The notes under the pieces were generated by a model, which searched no databases, had not been told where the DNA came from, and worked only from the letters and a program-made list of their open reading frames with translations. A DNA stretch of 30,099 nucleotides from Bradymonadales bacterium (lineage in GTDB: Bacteria > Myxococcota > Bradymonadia > REDH01). Every line of letters begins with the position of its first letter. The first letter of the stretch is position 1. Below, one piece after another: positions 23,136-30,099 of this stretch. Where the stretch lies: positions 1 to 30,099 of the forward strand of contig CANKLS010000010.1 of the NCBI GenBank assembly GCA_947483645.1, in the 5' to 3' direction. A program made the position numbers and the translations under genes.

Positions 23136-23294
23136 ACGCAACGGTTAGCACACAAGGGCGGTTGGTCAACTACGCAGCGCGCCCCCGAACTGGCTGGCTT
23201 CTGCACCAAAATGCACCGCAGCGACGAATCGTTGACCGTCCCGCCCGCTCGCTTTAGGAGGGCGCGCCCCCCCCCTCTGCAAGCGAGCATCCGA
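23136..23294. promoter_or_regulatory. Divergent intergenic region parA / lipoprotein
   Basis: 159 bp with a -35-like TTGACC on each strand: minus strand 23169-23164 toward parA, with weak -10 TAACCG at 23147-23142; plus strand 23232-23237 toward the lipoprotein, with weak -10 TAGGAG at 23255-23260, spacing 17. A run of nine C lies at about 23267-23275. The -10 matches are poor, so these are only candidate promoters. Confidence 0.3.
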
Positions 23295-24575
23295 ATGCGC
23301 TCTTTTTTCCCTCTTGGACTGCCCTGCCTCTTCGCCCTGACCCTGCTCTCCGCCGGTTGTCAGAATACTCCGAGCAAGCTGGAAAAGTGGGCAAACACTG
23401 AGGCCTCCGAGGAACTCTACAAGACGGTCCTCCTCGACCCCAAGTCGAACGATGAACTCCGCAAGGTTGCCCTCTTCCACCTCGTCGCTCAGGCCGACTA
23501 CTCTGCCGGGATGCTTATGGGCGGAGGTTTTCTCAAGGAGATCCCCGAAGCAACCCGGAGCCGTGCGGTCCGTGACGCGCTTCCCCGCATCAAGGCTGAG
23601 CTCCTCGACAAGGAGGGGCCCAAGCGCATCAAGGCGCGCGACCTCCTCTACCAGATCCGTCTTGCCGTGACCGATGCGCCCACAAAGGAGGCCATCGACG
23701 CCCTTCTCTTGGAGTGGGTGGCCCAGTCCTGGAAACCGGAGGCTGAGGTCGGCTCCGTCGCCTTCCGCGACATCGCAGGCGTCCTCGGCGCCGAGAAGGT
23801 CTCGCCCATCCTCATCAAGGTGCTGGAGAGCAAGGAGCTCACCTTTGCCCAAGTCCGTGGCCTGCAGACCCAGCTTCGGCGCACCGCCTGGCTCCCCAAG
23901 GCCGACGCCGTCGCTGCAGCCCTGCTGCCCGTCTGGGACCGCACCGACATCCCCAACGATCCCCAGCTCCGCGTCGACTTCCTCGATGACCTCTCGTCCT
24001 TCAAAGAGTCGCCCTCGCTCCAGGCATGGCTCGTCGCACGCGGCGGCGATCCCAAGACAGACCCCACCTTCGCAAATGTCATGATGGACATGCTCAAGGG
24101 CATGGTCGTGAACGATTCGCTCATCGCCAGCTACACAAACATGCTGCAGAAGGAGTCTGTCTCGCGCTGGGCCGCCTTCCAGAAGCTGGTCGAGGCGAAG
24201 AACTCCGAGGGTCTTGAGCTTGCGCTCTCCAAGTTGCCTGTCTCGGGCGAGTATGGCGCCTGGGACCGCGGCATCGTCCCGAACGGATTTGCGGAGGCTG
24301 GAAAGTCGGTCTGCAGCCTCTCCAAGCTCGCCGAGATGGGCGACAACGCTCGCCGCGTCTTCGAGGCCCACATCGGAGATGCCAACATCCATGCCGCTGC
24401 GCTCTCTGTGCGCTGCCTTCAGGGGCTCGGCGACGCGAACACCATCGCCAAGCTTGAGGCCGCCAAGAGCGGCGCCAACGCCAAGACCGAAATCCCGGCC
24501 TGGGGCGGCATGAAGTTCGGCGCTCTCCTCGCCGAGAGCGCGACAGCCATCAGGACCCGCACGGGCGGCAAGTAG
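23295..24575 (+). CDS. Putative HEAT-like helical lipoprotein of unknown function
   Basis: 426 aa. The N-terminus is a lipoprotein signal (MRSFFPL ... LLSAGC) with Cys22 as the lipidated residue. The rest is almost wholly helical, with repeated 30-40-residue helix pairs rich in Leu/Ala and Lys/Asp, resembling HEAT-like or Armadillo-like solenoids; no enzymatic motif is visible and I recognise no named family. It is the first gene of a plus-strand series, only nine bases before an ECF sigma factor gene, so it is probably in the same operon and could be part of the signal-sensing or target pathway (inference). The extension of this frame back to 22461 is antisense to parA and is not coding. Confidence 0.75.
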   Translation: MRSFFPLGLPCLFALTLLSAGCQNTPSKLEKWANTEASEELYKTVLLDPKSNDELRKVALFHLVAQADYSAGMLMGGGFLKEIPEATRSRAVRDALPRIKAELLDKEGPKRIKARDLLYQIRLAVTDAPTKEAIDALLLEWVAQSWKPEAEVGSVAFRDIAGVLGAEKVSPILIKVLESKELTFAQVRGLQTQLRRTAWLPKADAVAAALLPVWDRTDIPNDPQLRVDFLDDLSSFKESPSLQAWLVARGGDPKTDPTFANVMMDMLKGMVVNDSLIASYTNMLQKESVSRWAAFQKLVEAKNSEGLELALSKLPVSGEYGAWDRGIVPNGFAEAGKSVCSLSKLAEMGDNARRVFEAHIGDANIHAAALSVRCLQGLGDANTIAKLEAAKSGANAKTEIPAWGGMKFGALLAESATAIRTRTGGK

Positions 24576-24584
24576 GCATCCCGC

Positions 24585-25256
24585 ATGGTGGCGGCGCTCC
24601 TCCTAGCCCTGCTCTTTGCAGCGGCGGCGGCGCTTGCTTCGGAGCCGTCGGACGAGGAGTTGATGCTTGCCTACAAGGCGGGCAACGCAGGGGCCTTCAA
24701 CCAGCTCTTCGCGCGCCATCAGGGCTCTCTGCTCCGCTTCATGCTTCGGAGCACCCGCTCTGCCGCTAAGTCCGAAGAACTCACCCAAGAGGTCTTCTTC
24801 CGCGTGGTGCGCATGGCACCGAACTACGAGCCTCGCGCTAAGTTTCGGACCTGGCTCTTCACCATGGCCCGCAACCTCTGCATCGACGAGTCGCGGCGGG
24901 TGGAGAAGGGAAGGGTCGACTCGCTCGACGAGCCGATCGGCGACTCGGGCAACCTCCGGCGCATCGACCTCTTTGCCGATACCTCCCAGCTGCCTGCCGA
25001 TCAGGGCCCCGTCCGAGCCGAGTTCAACGCGCGGCTGGCGACGGCGCTTGCAGAGATGCCGGCAGAGCAGCGCGAGGTCTTCGAACTGCGGGTCGTAGCA
25101 GAGCTCCGCTTCCCCGAAATCGCCTCCATCCTGAGTGCGAACGAGGACACCATCAAGGCGCGCTTCCGATATGCCTGCCGTCGTCTGCGGGATACCTTCG
25201 GCGACTACGCCGGCTTTACATTCGATGCCCCTGGCGCTGGCGAAAGGGGTGCTTGA
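24585..25256 (+). CDS. ECF-type RNA polymerase sigma factor with hydrophobic N-terminal leader
   Basis: 223 aa. Region 2 (about 24-95) starts with SDEELMLAYKAGNAGAFNQLF and includes EELTQEVFFRVVR and FRTWLFTMARNLCIDESRR; region 4 (about 150-205) has MPAEQREVFELR and the helix-turn-helix FPEIASILSANEDTIKARFRYACRRLRD. So it is a group 4 sigma factor that directs RNA polymerase to a small regulon. Unusually, residues 1-19 are MVAALLLALLFAAAAALAS, like a signal or anchor sequence. Region 2 begins immediately afterwards and no other in-frame start (ATG, GTG or TTG) would remove the leader without cutting SDEEL. No Shine-Dalgarno is visible; the ATG is nine bases after the previous stop, which suggests reinitiation. 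The anti-sigma gene follows after 85 bp. Confidence 0.9.
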   Translation: MVAALLLALLFAAAAALASEPSDEELMLAYKAGNAGAFNQLFARHQGSLLRFMLRSTRSAAKSEELTQEVFFRVVRMAPNYEPRAKFRTWLFTMARNLCIDESRRVEKGRVDSLDEPIGDSGNLRRIDLFADTSQLPADQGPVRAEFNARLATALAEMPAEQREVFELRVVAELRFPEIASILSANEDTIKARFRYACRRLRDTFGDYAGFTFDAPGAGERGA

Positions 25257-25341
25257 TGCGGCCTATGCAACGCCCGCCTAGACCCATTCTGTCGCACGGC
25301 CGTTCCATGCGCTGCGCCTGCTTGCGCGCCCCGGTGGCTCC

Positions 25342-26517
25342 ATGACCAAGTTCGACTGCACAAACTGCCAGGATGCGCTGGCCGACCGCCTCGATGCGGA
25401 GACGCAGCCGACGGGTGACCTCGCGGCTCATCTCGCGGAATGCAGCGCGTGCGCGGCGGCCTGGTCGCAGCTGCAGCAGGCCTGGAGCGTGCTCCGGCCG
25501 GAGGGCTTGGCGCTCTCGGCCGAGGCGCAGGCCCGGGTGCTCGCCTACGCTGCGGCGCACGCTCCCGGGGTGCAGCGGGTGACCGAGTCTGCTCCCAGCA
25601 GGCCGATCGGGCGCTGGTTCTGGGCCGCCTTCGCCGTCGCGCTGGTGGTCGTCGTCTGGAAGGTCGGCACAGTGCCCGAGCCTACGCGCGCCGCACCGCC
25701 CGAGGCTGCCAAGATGGCGCAGGTCGAGCCAGCTCCGGCCGCTGCGCGCCCGCCTCTGCCGAACTCTGAGGCTTCCGCCCGCTCGGTCTCGCGGGAAGAG
25801 GTCGCGGCGGAGCGTACGAGAGCTGCAGCCGAGGTGGTGTTCGAGGCTGACGAGAAGCCGGCCCCGGAGCCTACGGAGCGTCGGTCGCCGGCCCCCGCGC
25901 TGGTGCCCCGCGCGGCGGAGCAAGCACCCTCTTCGAAGGCGAAAGCTGAGATGTCGAACACCGACGCGGAGGCACCGAAGATGGCTGCATCGCCAGCCTC
26001 CCGCGCGCCCCGTCTCCGCGCCGAAAGTCAGGTGGAGGATGCGCTTGGCGGCGAAGCGGGTGCCGCATCGGACAGCGTAGCCGGCGTCGGCCCGGCTCCG
26101 GCGGCGAACGCTGCATCGGGCGCCGCTCCCGCAGGTCGAGCGGCGGTTCGCGAGTCCCGCGCTGCTGCCTCCGCGCCCGCGGCGCCTGTCGCTGTCGGCG
26201 GCTCGCAGCCAGCCGCGCCGGCGCTCGATCAGCCAACGCGCGCGGCGCTCGACACCCTCCTTCAGGCTGGTGGGTCGGGCGCAGCGGGCTGGTCTCAGCT
26301 CCGAAGCGCGACATCGTCCTCTTCGCTCCGAGGCTTCGAGGCAGTCCTCGCCAGCTGCGGTTCAGATGCCCACCTCTGCGACGGTGCCGCGCTCGGTGCG
26401 GGTGCCCTCCGTGCGGCCGCTCGCCGGGCCGATGCCACGCCGCTGCTGCAGCGCGCCGCGCGGAGCGAAGTCGGCGCGGTGGCCGCCGCCGCCCGCCGGC
26501 TCCTCGCCGGACCATGA
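25342..26517 (+). CDS. Membrane anti-sigma factor with zinc-finger-like N-terminus
   Basis: 391 aa. The cytoplasmic N-terminus has the anti-sigma zinc-binding signature His30-x3-Cys34-x2-Cys37 (HLAECSAC), with Cys6 and Cys9 (CTNC) also available. One membrane helix lies at 92-109 (WFWAAFAVALVVVVWKVG). A long Ala/Pro/Glu-rich stretch (about 110-295), probably disordered, leads to a C-terminal helical domain (about 296-391) with two Cys (SCGSDAHLC) that could form a disulfide outside the membrane. It should hold the upstream ECF sigma factor inactive until a periplasmic signal arrives. Its stop overlaps the start of the peptide-binding lipoprotein gene by ATGA, a link unusual for anti-sigma genes. 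An in-frame stop at 25279 excludes a longer N-terminus. Confidence 0.85.
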   Translation: MTKFDCTNCQDALADRLDAETQPTGDLAAHLAECSACAAAWSQLQQAWSVLRPEGLALSAEAQARVLAYAAAHAPGVQRVTESAPSRPIGRWFWAAFAVALVVVVWKVGTVPEPTRAAPPEAAKMAQVEPAPAAARPPLPNSEASARSVSREEVAAERTRAAAEVVFEADEKPAPEPTERRSPAPALVPRAAEQAPSSKAKAEMSNTDAEAPKMAASPASRAPRLRAESQVEDALGGEAGAASDSVAGVGPAPAANAASGAAPAGRAAVRESRAAASAPAAPVAVGGSQPAAPALDQPTRAALDTLLQAGGSGAAGWSQLRSATSSSSLRGFEAVLASCGSDAHLCDGAALGAGALRAAARRADATPLLQRAARSEVGAVAAAARRLLAGP

Positions 26518-28031
26518 TCCGCCGCGCCGCAGCGCTCCTGTTCGTCCTGCTGAGCTCCGGCTGCGCTGAAGGCCCGCGAGAGCGCCTCGTTGTGGCGCTC
26601 GAAGCGGCGCCCAAAAATATCGACCCCCGCTTCGCCGCCAGCGACTACGACGGCAAACTCTCACGGCTCCTCTTCCCGGGCCTCACCACAAACGACACGC
26701 CTTCTGGCGAGACCGAGCTCGACCTCGCCGCCAGCATCGACGATGAGGGCTCCGGCAGCCTCCGCATCGAACTCCGGGCCGACGCCCGCTTCTCTGACGG
26801 CAGCCCCGTGCTGGCCGCCGATGTCGCTGCGACCTACGCCTCGATGGCAGCCCCCGCCTCGCCAAGCCCCTATCGGGCCCTCTTCAGCACCATCTCCGCC
26901 GAGGTGCTCGGCCCGCGCACCCTCCGGCTCACCGCCAACCCTGCCAAACCTTCGCTCCGCTACGAACTCGAGATGGGTGTTCTGCCCGCAGCTTGGCTCC
27001 GCTCCGCCGGCGCAGACAAGGAGAAGACCGCCATCGGCGCGGGCGACTGGCGGCTCCTCCGCACGGAGAGCGACGGGACCATCATCTTCGCGCCCGTTGC
27101 GCCGCGCCCCGGCCAGCCCTCCGAGCTCTGGTTCAAGCCCATGGTGGACGACAACGCTCGGCTCTTTGCGCTCGCCACCGGGCGGGTCGACCTCGTGCAG
27201 AACGCCGTCCCGCCCAACCTGCTCAGCGTTGTTCGAGGCTACGACTCTCTCGCCGTGGAGCAGTCCGACTCCTTCAAACTCACCTACATGGCCATCGCCA
27301 CGCAGCACCCCACCTTGGGCAATCGGCGGGTGCGCGAGGCCATCAGCCTCGCCATCGATCGGCAGGGCATCATCTCCAGCCGCCTCGCGGGGACGGCCAA
27401 GATCGCCGACGGCTTTCTCCCGCCCCGAAACGCGCTCCACGACGCCTCGCTCCGACCGCTTGCCTTCGATCCAGCCCAGGCTTCTAGGCTGCTCGACGAA
27501 GCGTCGCTCCCCAAGGCCGCCGACGGCTGCCGGACTCACCTCACCATCAAGACCTCAACCAACAAACTGCGAAGGAGCATCGCGACGCTCATCGCTGCCG
27601 ATCTCACCCGCGTCGGCCTATGTACCGAGGTGCAGAGCCTCGAGTGGGGCACCTTCTTCGACGACCTCAAGCGGGGCAACTTTGAGCTGGCCACCCTGCA
27701 ATGGCCGTCGGTCCAGGAGCCAGGAATCTTCCGCTGGGTCTTCCACTCCGCCTCCATCCCCACCGAGGCCAACGGCTGGGCGGGCGCGAACCGTGGACGC
27801 TACGGCGACGCCCAGACCGACAGGCTCATCGAGGCTGCTGAGGTCGCACAGACCCCCGATGCCCGCCGCCGCGCCTACGCCGCGCTGCAGCAGCGCCTGG
27901 CCGCTGAGCTGCCCTATGCCTTCCTCTGGAACGAAGACAACATCGTCGTCCACAACCGGCGCTGGAGCGGCTTCGAAGCGCTGCCCAATGGCCGGCTCCA
28001 GGCGCTCTCAAAGGTCCGCGCCACCCCGTGA
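26514..28031 (+). CDS. Peptide-type ABC substrate-binding lipoprotein (SBP_bac_5 family)
   Basis: 505 aa. The lipoprotein signal ends LLSSGC with Cys17. The family pattern is clear: LVVALEAAPKNIDPRFAASDYDG at the start of the mature protein, LRADARFSDGSPVLAADVAATY, VREAISLAIDRQGI and ADGFLPP in the middle, and EWGTFFDDLKRGNFELATLQW near the end. Relatives bind oligopeptides or nickel for Dpp/Opp-type importers. No permease or ATPase gene is nearby; instead it is translationally coupled to an anti-sigma factor, which suggests a sensor role (inference). The convergent TlpA-like gene ends four bases after its stop. A long alternative frame (26590-28182) is a shadow. Confidence 0.9.
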   Translation: MIRRAAALLFVLLSSGCAEGPRERLVVALEAAPKNIDPRFAASDYDGKLSRLLFPGLTTNDTPSGETELDLAASIDDEGSGSLRIELRADARFSDGSPVLAADVAATYASMAAPASPSPYRALFSTISAEVLGPRTLRLTANPAKPSLRYELEMGVLPAAWLRSAGADKEKTAIGAGDWRLLRTESDGTIIFAPVAPRPGQPSELWFKPMVDDNARLFALATGRVDLVQNAVPPNLLSVVRGYDSLAVEQSDSFKLTYMAIATQHPTLGNRRVREAISLAIDRQGIISSRLAGTAKIADGFLPPRNALHDASLRPLAFDPAQASRLLDEASLPKAADGCRTHLTIKTSTNKLRRSIATLIAADLTRVGLCTEVQSLEWGTFFDDLKRGNFELATLQWPSVQEPGIFRWVFHSASIPTEANGWAGANRGRYGDAQTDRLIEAAEVAQTPDARRRAYAALQQRLAAELPYAFLWNEDNIVVHNRRWSGFEALPNGRLQALSKVRATP

Positions 28032-28035
28032 GCGA

Positions 28036-28635
28036 CTAGCCCTTGCTGCCGAGCACGGCCTCGATGTCGGTGCGAAGCTCGTCTGGATCGGTGCCGCCCG
28101 TGTAGACGCGACGAACCACCCCTTCGCGGTCCACCAGCACCTTGAATGGGATCCGATAGACCGCATACTGGCTCGACGCTGACCCATCATCCAAGAGGAT
28201 CGGGAAGGCTCCCGCTGCACCACCCAGCGCGCGGCGGATCGCTCCGCCACGGTCTGCCATGTCTTCGTCGATGTTGACCGACAGCAGCGTAAAGGGCTCG
28301 CTGCCCAGCTCCCGCGCTAGCACGGCCAACGAGGGGAGCTCACGCTTGCAGGGGCCGCAGCCGGTGGACCAGAAGTCGATGAGCCGGACCTGACCGGTGG
28401 TGGCCGCGAGCGACGTCACGGTCTCGCTGTCCATCGTCCGAAGCGAAAAGGTCGGCGCAGGCTGTCCGATCAAAGCGCTCTGCGGCCCCGACCCTCCCGC
28501 CGACTGAGGGTGCGAACGGTACCAATGGATGTTATAGACCACGAGCAGGCCGAGCACCGCTACGGTCAGCCACGGCACGCGCCGCCACCAAGGGGCTGTG
28601 CTGCTTGCGGATGCGACTGCGGGCTCCCTCTTCAT
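28036..28635 (-). CDS. TlpA/ResA-like membrane-anchored thioredoxin
   Basis: 199 aa. The ATG at 28635 is the first that fits before the membrane helix (about 21-37, VPWLTVAVLGLLVVYNI), so the domain faces the periplasm. The redoxin fold carries the active site FWSTGCGPCKREL with Cys93 and Cys96. IPFKVLVDREGVV supplies the cis-Pro region (IP in place of the common TP), and LSVNIDED is typical of the family. It should reduce disulfides or assist cytochrome c or copper-protein maturation; the client is not visible here. The upstream continuation of this open frame to 29547 is antisense to the efflux adaptor gene. Only 28 bp separate its start from that of the divergent adaptor gene. Confidence 0.9.
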   Translation of the reverse strand: MKREPAVASASSTAPWWRRVPWLTVAVLGLLVVYNIHWYRSHPQSAGGSGPQSALIGQPAPTFSLRTMDSETVTSLAATTGQVRLIDFWSTGCGPCKRELPSLAVLARELGSEPFTLLSVNIDEDMADRGGAIRRALGGAAGAFPILLDDGSASSQYAVYRIPFKVLVDREGVVRRVYTGGTDPDELRTDIEAVLGSKG

Positions 28636-28663
28636 CTTCCAGACACCCTCGCTCGGACCATCG

Positions 28664-29854
28664 ATGGACCTCCTTGTAGAACCTGCTGCGAGCCACTGCA
28701 AACGAACCTCGTCGCCACTCGTCCGATTCGCGTTCTTCGGGCTGTTCCTCTTCGCCGCCTGCAGCAAGCAGGGCGACGACCCATCGAAGGAGGCCGCCGA
28801 AGGCAGTGCCGCCCCCGTCCCCGTCGAGGTCGCCAAGGTGGCGCGCGGTGTGATGGAGCAGGTGGTCACTGCAACCGCGACGCTTGCCAGTGATGCCTCG
28901 GTAACGCTCACGACGATGGCCTCCGGAACGCTCCTCTCCTTCGAGGTCGAGGAGGGCGCCAGCGTCGCAAAGGGGGCGCTGCTCGCCCGCGTCGACGCGC
29001 AGGATGCCGTGATGGCAGCCGAAGAGGCCGGTCGCCTCCATGCACAAGTGGAGCGCGAACTGGTCCGTGTCCGGCCGCTCGTCGAGAAGGGCTTCGTTGC
29101 CCGGCAGATTCTCACCGAGCTCGAGGCCCGCCTCTCCTCCGCCGCCTCTGCGCGCGAACGAGCGTCGCTCCGCGTGGGAGACGGAGAGATCCGCGCGCCC
29201 TTCGACGGCTTGTTGCTCCGCCGCGAAGCACAGCCTGGCGCGCTCGTCACGCCCGGCACGCCAATCTGCCAGTTCGCAGACCCCAAGGCACTCTCCGCCC
29301 GCTTCCTGCTCCCGGAGCGCTGGCTGCAGAGCCTCAAGGTCGGCTCCAAGGTCCGCCTCCGCGCCGACGCACGGACAGGCTGGGAGTTCGAGACGACCGT
29401 CACCCGCATCGACGCCACCGTCGACGCCTCGACCGGCACCGCAGGCATCCAGGTCGCCATCCCTGCCGACCAGACCGAAGGGCTCCGGCCCGGCATGTTC
29501 GTCCGCGCCGAGTTCGTCGTAGACGCCCACGCCGCCGCCCTCCGCATCCCCGCCCGCGCAGTCCTCTACCGCGGCCAGGAGACCTCGGTCTTCGTCGTAC
29601 GAGCCAAGGGAACAGCCTCCGTCGCAGAGCGTCAGGCCATCAAGCTTGGCTTCGAGTACCGCGGCTTTGTTGAGGTCATCTCAGGCCTCTCAGAGGGCCT
29701 CCAGGTGGTGGTCGTCGGGCAGAGCGGTCTCGATGCAGGCGCCAAGGTCATCGCTCAAGCAGAGGCTACTACCGCGCCTGCTGCCGCGCCTGCTGCCGCG
29801 CCTGCTGGCAGCGGCGCCGCGCCCGCGGCAGAGGGCTCCGGGGCAGGGCGATGA
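28664..29854 (+). CDS. RND efflux periplasmic adaptor (membrane fusion protein, HlyD/AcrA family)
   Basis: 396 aa from the ATG at 28664; upstream in-frame starts (28598) would overlap the divergent gene and are not needed. The signal ends FLFAAC with Cys33, so it is probably a lipoprotein. The lipoyl/biotinyl-like half motifs are present (SGTLLSFEVEEGASVAKGALLARVD, and IRAPFDGLLLRREAQPGALVTPGTPICQ), flanking a short coiled hairpin (about 120-170). The beta-barrel and membrane-proximal domains follow (RPGMFVRAEFVV, IPARAVLYRGQETSVFVV). It bridges the inner-membrane pump encoded next (ATGA overlap) to an outer-membrane channel. The C-terminus is an Ala/Pro-rich tail encoded by a 12-bp tandem repeat. 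Confidence 0.92.
   Translation: MDLLVEPAASHCKRTSSPLVRFAFFGLFLFAACSKQGDDPSKEAAEGSAAPVPVEVAKVARGVMEQVVTATATLASDASVTLTTMASGTLLSFEVEEGASVAKGALLARVDAQDAVMAAEEAGRLHAQVERELVRVRPLVEKGFVARQILTELEARLSSAASARERASLRVGDGEIRAPFDGLLLRREAQPGALVTPGTPICQFADPKALSARFLLPERWLQSLKVGSKVRLRADARTGWEFETTVTRIDATVDASTGTAGIQVAIPADQTEGLRPGMFVRAEFVVDAHAAALRIPARAVLYRGQETSVFVVRAKGTASVAERQAIKLGFEYRGFVEVISGLSEGLQVVVVGQSGLDAGAKVIAQAEATTAPAAAPAAAPAGSGAAPAAEGSGAGR
29772..29807 (+). repeat. 12-bp tandem repeat, three perfect copies
   Basis: CCGCGCCTGCTG occurs three times without a gap. Twelve bases keep the reading frame, and the repeat encodes Ala-Ala-Ala-Pro units in the tail of the efflux adaptor. Copy number could vary by slippage without breaking the frame. 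Confidence 0.9.
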
Positions 29855-30099
29855 AGGCGCGAAGCTGGTCTGCCACTGCCGCAGACCGCCCCGTTGCCAC
29901 TTGGATGGCCACCGTCGCGATCGTGGTCTTCGGCCTTGTCTCGCTCGGCCAGCTCCCGCTCGCGCTGCTCCCCGACCTGAGCTACCCCACCATCACCGTC
30001 CGGACCACTTTCGATGGCGCGGCCCCGGAAGAGGTTGAGCAGGCTGTGACAAATCCCATCGAGAAGGTGGTCGGCACGGTGGAAAACGTCGTCGGGGTC
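29851..30099 (+). CDS. RND efflux pump permease (5' part only)
   Basis: 83 codons are visible before the window ends. The ATG overlaps the adaptor stop by ATGA. After a short cytoplasmic leader comes the first membrane helix (MATVAIVVFGLVSLGQLPLALLP) and then the diagnostic opening of the periplasmic pore domain (DLSYPTITVRTTFDGAAPEEVEQAVTNPIE), as in AcrB/MexB and HAE1-type pumps. The full protein would be about 1000-1050 aa. With the adaptor it forms a drug, solvent or metal efflux system; the substrate cannot be predicted from this part. Confidence 0.95.
   Translation, partial: MKARSWSATAADRPVATWMATVAIVVFGLVSLGQLPLALLPDLSYPTITVRTTFDGAAPEEVEQAVTNPIEKVVGTVENVVGV

Noticed and set aside
22461..23294. 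Long plus-strand open frame leading into the lipoprotein gene
   Set aside because: It is antisense to parA, whose product is unmistakable; the extra residues show no family pattern and the lipoprotein signal starts at the ATG at 23295.
26590..28182. 530-codon alternate frame over the peptide-binding gene
   Set aside because: Ser/Pro/Arg-rich frame-shifted shadow of a well-supported gene.
28636..29547. N-terminal extension of the tlpA-like frame
   Set aside because: It is antisense to the efflux adaptor gene, Ser/Arg-rich without domains, and the real start with a membrane helix follows at 28635.
1..30099. tRNA, rRNA, CRISPR array, insertion sequences, riboswitches
   Set aside because: I read both strands for cloverleaf-like segments, regular direct repeats, transposase motifs and terminal inverted repeats and saw none that could be supported by eye.

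Overview
The window is a GC-rich, densely packed stretch of bacterial chromosome. It holds 24 protein genes, two of them cut by the window edges. I see no rRNA, tRNA, CRISPR array or insertion sequence. The gene content suggests a myxobacterium or close relative (Myxococcota): a DUF4388/PatA-like domain joined to a J domain, a GYF_2-plus-TPR giant protein, a four-gene type III secretion export gate with no needle genes nearby, many lipoproteins, and a chromosomal parAB. The phylum is inferred from these families, not from a marker gene.

Layout. 1-1383 (minus): an intramembrane CPBP protease translationally coupled to a lipoprotein. 1522-9729 (plus): a three-gene chaperone-like module made of a membrane-anchored TPR protein, a pseudo-receiver/DUF4388/J-domain/TPR protein, and a DnaK that lacks the C-terminal lid. 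9738-11993 (minus): sctR-sctS-sctT-sctU, each pair overlapping by ATGA, with an SctU that ends before the autocleavage domain and an SctR without the usual methionine triad. 12120-13882 (minus): a VOC-fold protein and an FprA-type ferredoxin-NADP reductase. 14025-15248 (plus): a THUMP-type rRNA methyltransferase overlapping tail to tail with the next operon. 15169-18550 (minus): terC, a PHA_gran_rgn protein, a plsC-like acyltransferase and an amidase. 18682-21333 (plus): an MMPL/RND transporter. 21376-23135 (minus): parA-parB. 23295-28031 (plus): lipoprotein, ECF sigma factor, anti-sigma factor and a solitary peptide-binding lipoprotein. 28036-28635 (minus): a TlpA-like thioredoxin. 28664-30099 (plus): an RND efflux adaptor and the start of its pump.

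The two regions most worth attention lie side by side and converge on one hairpin at 9721-9745 that contains both stop codons: the lidless Hsp70 with its unusual J-protein and TPR partner, and the reduced export gate. A third is the sigma/anti-sigma/peptide-binding-protein unit, which reads like a signalling pathway; its sigma factor has an unexpected hydrophobic N-terminus.
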